DNA of 64,000 nt from Corydoras sp. C115 (Eukaryota > Chordata > Actinopteri > Siluriformes > Callichthyidae): positions 464,501-528,500 of the forward strand of contig JAFMOC010000191.1 in assembly GCA_019802505.1 (NCBI GenBank), in the 5' to 3' direction. The position numbers were made by a program, and so were the translations under genes. Of the stretch, positions 34,401 through 46,971 are shown one piece after another. The notes under the pieces are model-generated. The model worked only from the letters and a program-made list of their open reading frames with translations. It was not told the DNA's origin and did no database searches. How positions within the stretch are numbered: the first letter of the stretch is position 1; every line of letters begins with the position of its first letter.

Positions 34401-36283
34401 TCTGTTTCTATGCAATCTGCAGCTTACTGTATCTTGTGAGTGCTGGTGCAAGTTAAAAGCCACTCACCACAATTTTAAGGATGTTGTCAGGGACATTTCT
34501 TTTGTGAGGGCAGATGCTGTAGGCAGAGGAATGACTGAAAATGATTGGGGCTTTGGAGATGTCCAGTACTTGCTTCATTACCACTTCAGACACGTGAGCC
34601 AAATCTATCAGCATGCCAATGCGGTTCATCTCCAAAATCAGCCTCTGCGAAAATAGGGATGTGTTTGTAGGATATCAGTTTTCATATAAATATAAATTGA
34701 TGATACAATTATAAATACAATTACAAATATAAATTACAATTCAGTGTAAAACGGTGATGGAGTTCATCTGTAATGTTGATCTGGTAATCTGGTATAATAA
34801 AGGTCATACTTGCGTGGCAGTAGTGAGCCTTGCTTTAAAGATGTTTAATATTAAAACATTTTAGACAGTCACTATCAGCTCACCTTGCCAAAAGCAGTCA
34901 GGCCATTGTGTTTTTCAGAATCAGATTGTGTGTCTACCAGCCAGTTATCTGCCCTGGAAAATATAATGCAGTTCCAGAGAGAATTCCTTTCTTGATGGTT
35001 ATCACTTATTGGATGCCTACAGTGTTATTCCATTTCCGTGAAACATCATCGAAACCCCTCTCTTTTCCATTTGACATCGTTTTGTAGAACAGGTTCAAAC
35101 TGAATTTTCCCTTTCACTGTTACTTACTTCTTAAATGTAGCCAAACCAGTCAGAGTAATTTAGATAGTTGTTTACTTACCAAGGTGTGTTGCAGCTGTGT
35201 GTTAAGGTGAGATAACGGACACCTAGCTGATACATGGTACGCAGTGTTCCCATGCTGCTGTCTACTGAGTGACCCCCTTCAACTCCAATTAGACACGCTG
35301 TTTTGTTCTGACTGAAGGCAATCATTATATCTGTAATCACCAAACAAAGGATGTGAAATGGAGTAGGAGCTGTCTTAACAATTAAAAATCAAAAAGTGTT
35401 TTATTCCAAAGTGTTTAGTTCTTAAATGTGTAATTTTATTTAAAGTTCATGTTTAAAATGAAATCTGTCTTTATCTCAAATCAACTCAACTTTACTTTTA
35501 TAGTGCTTTTCAGTGCAGCATATACTGTTATTTAACAAGATTTTAACATAAGTTAATAGATATACGTAAATATAATATAGAAAATCAAAATACAGACAAA
35601 AAATTTAAATCTGGAGACAAAAAAAAAATATTGAGAGAATACATATAAATACAGATACAAATGGGTCAAAATCATCCATTTCCATCAATCCATTATCTTA
35701 TAGGGTCGCAGGTGGTTCCCCATGCTCATCCAGGGGAGAATATTTCAAGTTTTTTTTTAGCCAAAACAGTCAAAATCTTAAGATAAAAATGATTTTATAT
35801 TATATTTTATTTAAGTGGAAAGGCATTTTTATTATTTAATGACATGTTGTATAACTGAATGTTCACATTAAAGACTAAAGTTTAGAAGTCAAAAGCGATT
35901 ATTGCACCAGGCTTAGATTTTCACCTTTTAATTTTTACATTTTATTATATTACAAAATAAAATTGCAGTTGACAATCCGTATGAATGTGTACTGTGTCTA
36001 CTGCAGTTGTGTCAAAGGATGAAAGGCATTTTAGAAAAGAAAGGAAAGGAAGAGAAAGGAGATGAAGACGTTTAAGTAAAGTTTAAAAAAAAAAAAAAAA
36101 AAAGCTTTATTACCTTGACTGCTGGCAGCAAACATGAAGTCATTCGGATATTTTTGGCACATTCTGTGAATGACATCTATTTGCTCCAAAGTCTGTCTTA
36201 CTGCATCTTTATTCTGAGTATCACACGCAACATATGCTGCCCAAAACTGAAAAAAGAAATTTATATATATAATAATAATAATA

Positions 36284-36329
<46 letters not shown>

Positions 36330-36496
36330 GTATGTGTATGCATACACATACCTGTGCTGCAAGATGTCCCTTCTTGATTTTTTGGATATTGGTGTGAGTG
36401 GAATTAAGAGTGTACAGATCCACACCATTGAGTTTGTTGTTAAACAAGTTTCTTAGCTGCCAAGGTAAATCGTTGTGTCTGTGGGGTTATACATAG

Positions 36497-36529
<33 letters not shown>

Positions 36530-37064
36530 TTGTGCTTATAGGTTTTCCTAACGAACTAATTTGAAATTACAACTTTAAATCAGCAACCAATTTTTTTTTC
36601 TTTCAATGACTTGACCTGCAAGACTTTTACATTTTAGATAACCACTACAGAACCACTACACTACAGAACCACTACAATATGTCTTTTTCGTACCCCAATC
36701 TCAGACTTAGTCTAACCTGGAAATAGGAATAAAATACCTTTAACTAAATCGGACTAAAATTGTATGGACTAAAATAGCTTTTTTCATGCGTACAAACAAA
36801 GACGGGCCTTCTGAAAATATTTCCAGATAGCTAAAAACATACAGTGGTCCAAAACATACTCATGTACTGGTAAAAAACTGAATTGGAAAACATTTACCAA
36901 CCCCAGCATAGACGTATAAAAGTAGGCATGTCCCCGTCCTTTTCTTACCCATCTATCAGTGGCGTCTCAGACATCAGGCGTAAAGCTCTGTCTTTAAATT
37001 CATCTGCTGTAAGTTCCAAGGCAAGCGTTACGAGAACTAAACATATAACAATGAGATGCCTCAT
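31453..37064 (-). CDS. dpep1: Dipeptidase 1-like (renal dipeptidase), GPI-anchored zinc peptidase
   Basis: Ten coding exons: 36949-37064, 36352-36478, 36114-36246, 35180-35330, 34884-34953, 34468-34644, 33433-33517, 33274-33349, 32958-33093 and 31453-31626. All phases fit and give 414 residues; human DPEP1 has 411. Layout: signal peptide (about residues 1-20), peptidase M19 domain, and a hydrophobic C-terminal tail (ALALVLALMTFM) typical of a GPI-anchor signal. The zinc ligands are present: H40 and D42 (DGHNDLPW), E143 (GVEGGH), H216 (DLAHVS) and H237 (FSHSSAYS). GFGGDYDGV carries the catalytic-site Asp. Family knowledge: the enzyme splits dipeptides, including cystinyl-glycine and leukotriene D4, at the outer cell surface. 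Human DPEP2 and DPEP3 lie at 16q22, but the CRTDYGYP end and GPI tail favour DPEP1. I saw no damage to the frame. Confidence 0.92.
31985..32515 (+). repeat. Family A repeat followed by a tRNA-type SINE, in the last dpep1 intron
   Basis: 31990-32375 matches family A (AACAAAAGTTTAGAGACA, GGGTTGAGGTCAGGACT, TTGTGCACTTGGG). 32393-32515 is a reverse SINE copy (AGTGCCTTGCCCAACGGCAC, then CAAGGCTGGTTCCTTAACC on the plus strand). Together they make up much of the 1.3-kb last intron. Confidence 0.55.
32849..32890. repeat. Perfect 16-base inverted repeat (hairpin), 68 bases from a dpep1 exon
   Basis: CTGTGTGGATTTCCCC at 32849-32864 and its exact complement at 32875-32890 surround a 10-base loop. The right arm and the bases after it resemble a decayed DANA-like SINE piece (GGAGGAAACCCACACGGAC region). 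It lies in the last dpep1 intron, so the spliced RNA would lose it. Confidence 0.8.
33655..33870 (-). repeat. Diverged DANA-like SINE containing a 15-base perfect hairpin
   Basis: CCATGCCCATTCAAGGGAG, GGGCGCTGGG and CCCAGGACAAAGGTG follow the usual SINE order. Within it, 33769-33783 and 33789-33803 are exact reverse complements with a 5-base loop, where other copies have only partial symmetry. It lies between dpep1 exons 33433-33517 and 34468-34644. Confidence 0.65.
35480..35755 (-). repeat. Repeat fragments in a dpep1 intron
   Basis: 35684-35752 is a short DANA-like SINE tail piece (CCATTATCTTATAGGGTCGC, CATCCAGGGGAGAAT). 35485-35560 resembles the start of the interspersed repeat seen more completely at 39090-39430 (TTTATAGTGCTTTTCAG). 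Both are decayed. Confidence 0.45.
36284..36350. repeat. TG/TGTATG microsatellite next to a dpep1 splice donor
   Basis: (GT)n is followed by repeated TGTATG units and runs right up to the donor of exon 36352-36478, so the donor GTATGTGTATG is itself part of the simple repeat. An (ATT)n tract is close by at about 36499-36530 in the same gene. Confidence 0.85.
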
Positions 37065-39709
37065 GCTGACTATGTACAGCTTCTCCCGATCCCTATTGTG
37101 TCTCTAAAGGTGTCTGCTGAAGATAGACTGTCGACAAGGTCAGTCTCAGTGTTCCATGCCTGTCCTTGCATGTAGGGTAAAGTTTATAATAAACACTGAC
37201 TTTAATTGCTTCAAGTTAATACGGCACTCATTAAGAGATGGCAAAATTCTTGTGAAATTGCCCAGTATACTGTATAAAATTATAAAAGGGTGGTAAATGT
37301 AAAGGGAAGGAACATTCTCAGGTCAAAGTCCACACTATGTGCTTGATGTTTGTTTGTTTTGTCTCTCATAGACCCCATGTCTCTATACCTTCTCTTCTTT
37401 TCTTTTCATCATTGCCATCTCATTATGCATTAGTAATACTGTTGGCACATGAATATTATGCCTAAACAATTTCTGGATTGATTTTGTATCTTTACATCAG
37501 TGTAATGTGTCCAGCATTGAAAGGTGAATGCACTCTTCATGATATATCTCAATGGTTTGTCTAGGAAGTACAGACTGCAGATAAGGCCAATGACAGAGTT
37601 CATGACCTGTAGGAGAAAATACTTCTGTGTTCAGTAATAAACAGTTTACAAACGTCAATAAACTGTGATTTTACAGTTTCACAGTGACCGGTAACTCATT
37701 GCACTGTAATAAACCACTTATACTCTACTGCAAACTATAGAGAAAGATCTTTAACTATGCTTTTATGGACTAAAATAACATTTTCAAGCTTAGAAAAGAT
37801 GGGCCTTCCCCAAACTATGTCATTATAGCTGGAAGCATCCAAAATGCTTAATGCTTGTGTGTTTATTTCAAAGAAACTTGTCATGTAAACCTCACTGTAC
37901 TTAAAGGATGAAATCTTAATGAGGATCTATGTTTAATTTCAATTGTTTTAAAAGACGTTTATCACTTAATTTATAACACTTAAGTTTTCCTGTGATTTGT
38001 GTTTATCAATGTTTAATAAGGACCACTTAGCACTTAGTCTTATATTAGGCTTTCTGTCAGTTTTTAGTGACGATGAAGTTAAAGCACATTAAAAATGCAC
38101 TTGCTGCATTAACTTATCACCATAAAGAGCTAAATATATTTGACCTATACAAAAGATTACTGACATTTTTAAAAAATCATTATAATATATATTGTTTATA
38201 CGCCTGCATATGACTTTTTTTCTGTGCGTAACTGGACTTTTACTTTGCAAATCCCTCAGAGTTTATTTGATACATACAGTATAGGGGGTACACCATGCAC
38301 ATCCAGGGAAAAATGTTTAGGAAATTCCCACAGGCACACTCCAAAATATGGTTAGAAAGCCTTTCCAGTAGAGTGGCATCTGTTATGAATGCAAATATTA
38401 AAAGTTCCTGTAGATGAAATAAGTAGAGGTCCCAATACTTCAGACAAAGTATGCTAAAGGTTATTACCTGTTGGTTTGACTTTTTATGAGGGAAATTTTT
38501 ATCACGTCATTTTAGAATAGCTGTAAACAAATAGCTCTGTTTTAAATGTTACTGTGGAACCATGGCTTCTTTAAACAACAAGGAAGTAGGAAAATGTCAC
38601 CTGCTTTCCCATTGACACGGAAACCAGTCATCTTACATGAGAACAACAGATTAATATACCAGTATCTGGTTGTATTTGCATTCACATAAACAAATGTGTA
38701 CCACCCCGTACTTATGTTGAATTATTGCTATTTGTATATGACCTAAAGTCATATTTCTTTTCGATCATGACAGTGATGTCACAAACCCCAAAACCTGCTG
38801 ACTGTCCAAACCATCCGGTCTGTGCACTACCCATCCCTGAGGATATTAATCCTATAATTGAAGGTTCTGTGCTGATTAGACAACAGTTTAATCCATATAT
38901 CCTATGAATCATTTTTGTGTCATCATGTTTAACATGACTCGTGGTTATCATATTATTTATGTATCCAATGTGCTACATTTATCAATCGCAAAAAGTAAGC
39001 ATTGAGCTTGTTTGTTGGAATTGGTCAATTATTAATTGTGTGTCATAATAATTATATGACAATAATAATAATAATGTGGTATAAATAAATTTCAAGTTCA
39101 GGTTCAATTGATTTATTTCCATAGTGCTTTTTATAATAGTACATTGTCACAAAGAAGCTTTACAGAGCTCTGAGCCTGAGCTCCTAAAGAGCAAGCCAAA
39201 GCGACAGTGGAAAAAAAGCAAAAACTCCCCATTTAAGTTGTATTTTAAGGAGGAAACCTTGTGAGGACCGAGGCTCAGTGGGGGACTCGTCCTCCTTGAG
39301 CAGCTGGGCATTAAGTGAGGTCATTCTGCAGGACTGCAACTCTCCTAGTCCAACAGAAATCCAGGTTCTGTCCAGTGAATGTTGTTGCCATGGTGCGCTG
39401 GCAGTATTATGGATGGAATTCTGTTGATGGCTCAAAAAACAAACAGATAAGAAAAATAGTTAGAGCTAATAAAGCAGAGTAATTAAGTAGTAGACAAAGT
39501 TTGTTAAATAAGGACAGGGTTACTTATACATTAAGTCCTTGACAAAGGACTGAACGATAAGAGTTATTATGAAATTATCCATACATCCCAAATGTTTGAG
39601 ACATAAGCTCTGCTAAAGATTTGCAAATTCAACATATTCATATTCAATGTATTTAATGCTGATGACTCATATAGTAGCCTAACATCACTAGGTCCTTTAG
39701 AATAACTTA

Positions 39710-39750
<41 letters not shown>

Positions 39751-42590
39751 TGATGATGATGAGGATCACAGAAAAGTTACTGACAGGAAGTGCTATTCTC
39801 CCGTGTAAAGGATTGGCAAACTTCCCAATACTGAACAGGTTTGTTTCCAAACCTGTTACATACTTGTTATCTGTTGTTCTACTTAGTGACCCTTAGTAGG
39901 TTTAGTAATGTATTCAACATATTAAAGAGAACTGGTGGGAGGTGCTGTGTTTCCCCACACATTCTTAATAGTGTGTAATAATGACTTCATATGTGGGGAT
40001 AACAACTAAAGCTTGTTACAACAAAATAATAACAGGAGATTAAAGTGAAGCAAAAAAATCTGCCATCTTCTAATGCAAATGTATATGTATTGGGAATGCT
40101 GCCATAAGGTTTTCAGTGTGGTGAGAAGGTTGAGCAAAAGATCTCTGTGTTCTTAAGAGATTAATGAGGTGAAGAATGTGCACCAGAGAACTTCCGCTAA
40201 AAAGATTAAACAGTGTTTAAATGAATGTGTAACCCACCCCTGACTAATGCTAGCAGAATTTGGGATGGCATTATCATTATGGATATTTAAAATATCAACA
40301 GCAAGGAGCCTAAATCCATTCAACACCATATTAATTACAATGGCCATTTTATTTTTTCTAATGGATTGCTTTTTGTGATTGTAATTGACCCACTGCAGCG
40401 GGAACACAAACATTGTTTATCTGCAGCAGAACCATGAAGAACCATGAGATAAATGTTACTCATTATAACCCATTCAAATCTTACACACATCATTAGTTCA
40501 GAACGGAAAGTGTTCCATTGCTGATTTTGGTTTGTACTAAATGTCCCCTGGATCTTGTATTAGTATCCAGTAATAGTCAGCGATAACTGACTGATTTCAG
40601 TCGCCTTGGTAACGCTTTTCCATTGTGTTAGTGTCTGGGTAAAAGAACTCATCATGTTCATCATTTACTGCATCAGGATTATTAAAAAAAAATCGGTGTG
40701 ATGAAGAAAACAGATTTTTTATTTAATTTTTTTAACTATTATTTCGTAATCTTAAAAGTTAGGTTGTACAGTGATGTCTGCTTGGTTTACAGTGGTTTTT
40801 ACAGCTAATGATGATAAAGACAAACAAGCATATTTTGAACTCTTGTCAAACTGGCATTGTAAGAGAAACCAGAAATGCAGAAGTTAGTAATGACTTTGTA
40901 GAGGCAAGGCCTTTTGGTGTGAACAAGCTAAATAATATTTATAGTATATACATATTTGCAAGCGACTCAATTATGTTTGAACACTTTGGCTGGAGGATGG
41001 GATGGTGGTGGGTTGTGCTTGTATTACTAGCTATAGATACTCTGGCCAGCACAGAGCCCTGGCCTGTGTTTGGGATTTGTGTGAAATTGACCAAAAGGAG
41101 CTGATAATAATTCTGAAAGAACTTTAGCATCCTGTCGGCATAATATTAGACTATTATATTATACTAATATTATACTAATACTAATATTATACTAATATTA
41201 AACATTATACTACAAGTATGATCCAGTCATATGATACAATATACAGGTTAGTGAAAGTGCACATATGTGAAAGGTGTATTAATGGTCAGAAAACCTCATC
41301 AGCATCACCATAATGAAGAGATTCTATGGGTGGGGGATTATTCTCAGCTGTGCAGTGACACTGACTTGGTAGTGGCTTGTGTTTTAACATTGTCTTCTCA
41401 CTGACCACTTAAACACATTGACCTTACTAATCTACTTTGTGCTGATAAGGTCCTTCATCCTTCATCCTTAATCTGTCATCAGTGCTCACAGGGTACTGCA
41501 TACAGGATGCTGTCAGTTTTATTTTGAAATTATAATCAACGATACACTTTCTATTCTAGTGAAACATGTGCTAACAGAACTCACATTCTTATCACTGTTG
41601 TCTGAACACAGCATTATAATTATGATAATTATTTGGTTTTCTTTGTTGGAGCGGTGAGGGGGCTTGGGGTTTTACATCATTTTTTTGAACTTAAAAAAAG
41701 TTCTGTGACTTTAACGGGGAATTTGACACTGTCTGAAATAATAAGGTCAGTCCCTTTGATGTATATTTCCACAATGCCCCCGTACACACCTCCAGTAACA
41801 CATTTTCTATTATCAAACAATTGTATTGTAAGATCAATGTGTCATTGTGGTTTTGATTGTGCTAAATTCATTAAACCTGCAAACTCTGGTTAGATCTCAA
41901 AAGATAAATTGTTTTTCACTAAAGTTTTTATTAATAAACTCTATTATATAAAGATTTGATAGAATACTATAGAATACAATAAAATATAATAAAATCTTTC
42001 CCAATGACCCCCAGTGAACACAGACTATGCACTGCATGTAGTCACACCAATGCATTTTATCAGCTGACTGTAATGTAACACCAAAGCCTCCAAACTTTTA
42101 TATATAGTCACACTGGGCATCGGGTTATGTCATTTTTTTCATGTTTCATTTTTACATATACTATAAGTAATTGTCTTTTTTACAAATTAAAATCTGGTAT
42201 ACATAACCTAAATTGCGAAGCATGACAGGATGTTGTATCTCTCAGATCACAGTACACAGTATCCATCACATATCAAAATTCATGTAAACATTCTTTCGCC
42301 CACTCTTGATTGTTATCTTGTAAAAAAAGAGATGATGAATACAGCTGTGACCTATAAAGAAGACCATATGATGCGGAAAAAGACTTATTTTCAATTTACT
42401 TCACACACTAATAATGTGTTTATATGAGGTTGGATCCTGTAAATAAGGAAACTTAAGTGGTTGATGCATGATAATCAGTTCAATTAAAAGTTTCCATTGA
42501 ATCTCTACCTGAATTTACCGGTTTCTTGGGTAATTCCCTATTCCCAAACCAGCCAGTTCACAATTTGACGTCCGACACCTCCCACTAAAG
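37065..42590. other. Intergenic region between dpep1 and the sulfotransferase gene
   Basis: No gene found. Contents: a family A remnant at about 37745-37860, a DANA-like fragment at about 38278-38345, an interspersed repeat at 39090-39430, an (ATA)n(GAT)n microsatellite at about 39712-39765 and a possible family B remnant at about 41290-41500. The dpep1 promoter should lie in the first few hundred bases; a TTATAAAC box near 37184 on the minus strand is a weak candidate. Confidence 0.45.
39090..39430. repeat. Fish interspersed repeat (family C)
   Basis: CATAGTGCTTTTTATAATAG, ACAAAGAAGCTTTACAGAG, AAAAACTCCCC and AGGAGGAAACCTTGTGAGGA appear in the order of a repeat common in fish genomes. It makes a spurious open frame of 83 codons. 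I cannot give a database name. Confidence 0.6.
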
Positions 42591-42592
42591 AG

Positions 42593-42599
42593 TATTTAA
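42593..42599 (+). promoter_or_regulatory. TATA-like box of the sulfotransferase gene
   Basis: TATTTAA is 58 bases upstream of the start codon at 42657. If used, transcription would begin near 42625, within or next to a short (CA)n run. Position and sequence match only. Confidence 0.4.
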
Positions 42600-42656
42600 C
42601 TGTGACTTCACTCTGGCACAAATGCACACACACACACACAGACTCATTGCACAGAC

Positions 42657-44340
42657 ATGGCTCGACTTGATGTTACAGAGACTTATCATGGCATCACTTT
42701 TCCTGGGCACTTGCATACTCAGGAGTCCTTGCAGTATGCCTCTGACTTTCAGTTCCAGGATACGGACACGTTGATTGTCACCTACCCTAAATCAGGTATG
42801 GCACTGACATTTTCAAAACCGGTTACTGCTACATGAAAGAGTAGTTAGATGTCACTCGTTTCAGGCAGTGATTTTTCTTCAAATACTTTTTATTTATGTT
42901 CTAGGAACGACATGGATGCAGGAGATGGTCACGCTGGTGTCATGTGGAGGAGATCCCATCAAATCTCAGACAATGCCTAACTGGGCAAGAGCACCGTGGA
43001 TTGAGCAGTATTACTGCCCTGATGTCTTAAAGGCTTCACAAGGACCTCGGCTTCTTACCACTCATCTTCCATACCCCTTACTGGCTAATGCTCTTAAAGG
43101 ATCTAAGGCTAAGGTAAATTAAATTGCACAAGGCAACTCAAACATGCTTAGTAGACCTAAAACACAGTACAACAGGAAGCATGGTATACTGCTATAATGT
43201 AAAACATACACTAGTATTTACTTACGCAACAATTACAGCTTTTTTTCTTTATAATATAACATTGGGATTCAATCACAGCTTTGAAACTTAGATCCCAGGC
43301 TTAGTTAGAAACCATATATAATTGTGTATTAAGCTGTAGCTATACCCTTTACAGGAACAAATCAATTCATATTTGATGTAATAACTGGGCTGACATCCGT
43401 CTTTTGATTTCAGGTCATATATGTGGCAAGAAACCCTAAAGATGTCATCGTATCTTATTACCATTTCCACAAGATGGCCAAGTTTTTGGCAGATACAGGC
43501 ACGTTTGCTGAGTTTTTGAATAGTTTTATGGCTGGAACAGGTCAGTAGAGGTCACACATTTCTACGTATGATGTCATTTTAAGCTTGGAAATATGCCTTT
43601 ATAAAAAAAAAATCTGCATTTCTTTGCAGTACATTATGGCTCCTGGTTTGATCATGTGAAAGGTTGGATAAGCAATGGCAAGAACATTCCAAACTTCTTC
43701 TATATTACATATGAAGAGATGTGGCAGGTAAAGTACCCTCTTCTCAGGCATTATTAGATGTGGACGTTGTTGCACTTGGGATGCTCTTATTCATATTCAC
43801 ATTATATTTTGAACAAGTTAAGCTGATGCTTACAGCAGCAAGACAAGAAAGTCATGTGGTTTGCTTTTTATTTGGTGCAGGACCTGCGAGGCTCTCTGCA
43901 GCGTGTGAGTCGCTTCCTACAGTGCCCCCTGCAGGAGGAGGAGATTTCCAGTGCATTGAGAAGCTGTAGCTTCAGCAGCATGAAAGACAACTGCATGGTG
44001 AACTACACACTCATTCCCCAAGAGATCATGGACCACAGCAAGGGCAAATTCATGAGGAAAGGTGAGCTGAATGGTCTCTGTTCGAAGCAAACAGGAAAAC
44101 ATGCATCATTTTCAACTTTCATAGAGGCAAAATGAGTTTTTCAATGATGTTTTCATTTTGGCAGGTCAAATCGGAGACTGGGTGAATACCTTCACCAAGG
44201 AGCAGAGTCGTACCTTCGATTCGGTGTACACTGCCAAGATGCACGACTCTTCTTTGACTTTTGTGTGGCATAGACCTGGACAGGAAACACTTTTAAAATT
44301 AATGGTAGCCTCTGAACCAACAGCTCGTCAAGCTGCCTGA
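42657..44340 (+). CDS. Cytosolic sulfotransferase, SULT2-like
   Basis: Six exons with matching phases: 42657-42795, 42905-43113, 43414-43540, 43630-43727, 43881-44061 and 44165-44340. The product has 309 residues. SULTs move sulfate from PAPS to hydroxyl groups of steroids, bile alcohols or phenols. The PAPS 5'-phosphosulfate loop YPKSGTTW is at 43-50, the likely catalytic histidine is H100 (TTHLPY), and the 3'-phosphate site RNPKDVIVSYY begins at 122. HYGSWFDHVKGW and YITYEEMWQD are typical family blocks. Near the end, the usual GDWKN reads GDWVN (V258), and the family's dimer motif is not recognisable. The C-terminus runs about 20 residues beyond the usual end. The closest group appears to be SULT2 or the fish-specific SULT families; the exact paralogue is uncertain. 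Candidate AATAAA at 44898-44903. Confidence 0.9.
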
Positions 44341-44499
44341 AGCAACATACTCTTTCCAAATATCTTACTGTTATACATATTGGCTTTATGTCAAAAATAT
44401 TTAAAATATATGGATAAAGGTATTAGGGAGCAGTTCTGAATTCAATTCAGGTGGTTGCTTCTGTCTGTCACTAGTGTATTAAATCAGGTACATAGCTAT

Positions 44500-45420
44500 C
44501 CAGCACATAAAAACATAAGGTGATTTTGATGGAATAACTTAACAAAGCCCTGACCTCAACCCAACTATACACAACAAGAAAGAACCAGAACAGAAACTGG
44601 TCCCTTCAACAACCTCATAAACCACTTCTTCATGAATAGGCATTTTTTTAGTGTTATCTTGCAGAAACACTTTTAGAAAAGGGGGAAGCTGTTTCTGATG
44701 TTAAGGGGAAACAAACATAGCATGTGGTGACTTCAGTGTAAAGGTGTCCTAATAATTCTGTCCATATAGTGTGTTATTATAGAAAGTTTTGAGGAACCCT
44801 GGTTAAATTCCATATTGTATTCATTTTCTCAATGAGAAATAATTAAAATATAAAAATGTAGGTTCGAGATTAATTAATTAATTTTCTTGCTAAAAAAATA
44901 AAATAATTTCTTTATTTTTATGTATTTTAATCCTTTATACAATGTTTTATGTGTGAATGTATACTGTTTTGTTGCATCTATTTTTATTTTAAATATTGAA
45001 GGATTAAAGATATTGTAATATATTATAATATTACTGCTTGTCGTTTTTAGAACTGTTGATATTTACAATGCAACTGTCATTGCTCTGATTATAAATATTG
45101 ATATATTTTTGTAAAGATGTACTTTGGTTGACATAAACATTACAAAACAAGCATGATGCTGGAGTTTTTAAACAACTTGCTGTCACTACCAGATTAAAAA
45201 TCATCTATTAATCAAAGATGCCCGGCCTCCAGCATTATGTCAGCAGCATCCTGTGAGCACTGTTAAAGGATTAAAGGATAACATGATGACTGACCCAAGC
45301 TGCAGCAACAAATAATCTGCTGTGTCTGATTTAACATTAACATGGTGTATACACAAGATGGGGGTAACAAGGTGGATGTGCCTGATAATGTGCACAGTGG
45401 ACACAGGGTTTAAACTACAA
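44500..45420 (-). repeat. Family A (44500-44785) and family B (45140-45420) repeats downstream of the sulfotransferase gene
   Basis: 44500-44785 is family A in reverse, ending with TCCTAATAATTCTGTCCATATAGTG, the usual terminal sequence. 45140-45420 is family B (TTTTTAAACAACTTGCTGTC, CAGCAGCATCCTGTGAGCAC, ACAAGATGGGGG). No coding sequence is seen between the genes here. Confidence 0.5.
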
Positions 45421-46029
45421 CACCACCATATAAATATGGTTGATATCTTAAGTCTGTTACTTCTGTTATCCGAGCGTTGCCTTAAGAAAACGTTAGGGGG
45501 CAGTGTTTTATTCCATGTCCTGTTTTATCTTATTAAAATCTTTTTAAAATACCACGATGTTTCATATAAAAATAAATATTTTTATTTTATTTGTTCCATA
45601 TACTTTATATGAACAAAATTATTTAAACACACCCTGATCACTGAATTCATTGTTTTGTCATTTATTGCCACAGGTGTATGAATTCAGGTACCTAGCCAGG
45701 CATTTCTGACAACTTTATGTTTCCACCTTTGTGGGGAGAGTTTGAGGATGACCCTCTGTGTGTAGCAGCAGGATCATGAACATCTTGACTGGCTCTCAAC
45801 TGCGAGATATACCCTCTCATCCAGGATCCATGTCTGACCTTTCAAATTTTATTGTGAATAAATGGGTAAGTACTTACACTCCAGATTTTTACATAAAGCC
45901 TTCAGAGTGGAAGTTGTTATAGTTGCAAAACAGAGACCAACTCTAAAATTAGGTATTATACCCGCACCTGTCTTAACACTGTTTGTAAAGTGAAGAGATC
46001 TATTTTGCCTAGAGTACTTACACAGAGGG

Positions 46030-46255
46030 ATTTGTCCTCCACATTTAACACATCAATGCAGTGAAAACACACACACACTGAGTGAAGTGAGCCCACGTGC
46101 CCGGAGTGGTTGGCAGCCTTGTATACGGCGCCTGGGGAGGAACTGGGTTTAGGTGCCTTGCCCAAGGAGGCTTTAACTATAGAACTTGACCAAACCGGGA
46201 ATCGAACCGGGGACCTTCAGGTTGCATGGCTGGTTCCTTGACCAAAGACTTCAAC
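46030..46255 (-). repeat. tRNA-type SINE, reverse orientation
   Basis: CAGTGAAAACACACACAC, GGTGCCTTGCCCAAGG, GGGAATCGAACCGGGG (box B) and GGCTGGTTCCTTGACC (box A) in order. It is close to the copies at 50205-50425 and 1885-2050. The copy is fairly complete. Confidence 0.7.
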
Positions 46256-46925
46256 TGCCCTATGTCTGCCAGAAATAGGATAATGTGTGATATTCTAATA
46301 ACAAAACATAATATGCCATAAAATAATGATGCTTCATTCTCCACTTGCTTGTTCTCATAATTATTAGCTCTGCTTTCTCACATTGTCCTGAACAAAATAC
46401 AGCTTACTGGCTTTGTCTAATTATCTAATCTGCTTTCACATTAAAAAATACTGGTGTCATCAAAATGACACTCACCCATGTGAGCACTGACTGGCAGTCA
46501 ATAAGAGATGAGAAAACCATCGTGCCATTAAAGGAAGCTGAGCCGAGGATGAAGGTGGAGATGGATGGCGAGATGACAAGAGGGATGTGTGGTCAGCTGT
46601 TTCCTTACATCACATTCTCTTACGATTCACACCCACACTGACTTCTGTTTGCCCACGGCACATACATGCGAAAATACACAACACACTAAGTGACTAATGT
46701 TGATGTTAATGGGCGATGTTGCACTTGTTCAGCACTTTATCAGATTTTCACCTTAACAGTTTAATGTTTACCAAATAAATTTTGACCCAAGTTGGACCAT
46801 GGTGCATGTGCATGAAGGTTTAGGTTATAAGGCTTAATATCAAACCTGAACCTAAATGTTCATTAAGAAATTTAAATACAGACGAGATTAATTAATTTAA
46901 AATCTGTTTTATATATTAACACATT

Positions 46926-46931
46926 TTTATT
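46926..46931 (-). terminator. hp: Candidate poly(A) signal of haptoglobin
   Basis: AATAAA on the minus strand, 41 bases beyond the stop codon. Confidence 0.5.
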
Positions 46932-46971
46932 ATATTATGCAGTTCACCCGGATACATACAACAGTGAGAAC

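Noticed and set aside
41633..41893. Open frame of 86 codons upstream of the sulfotransferase gene
   Set aside because: No recognisable domain or conserved motif, no splice signals in phase with the next gene.
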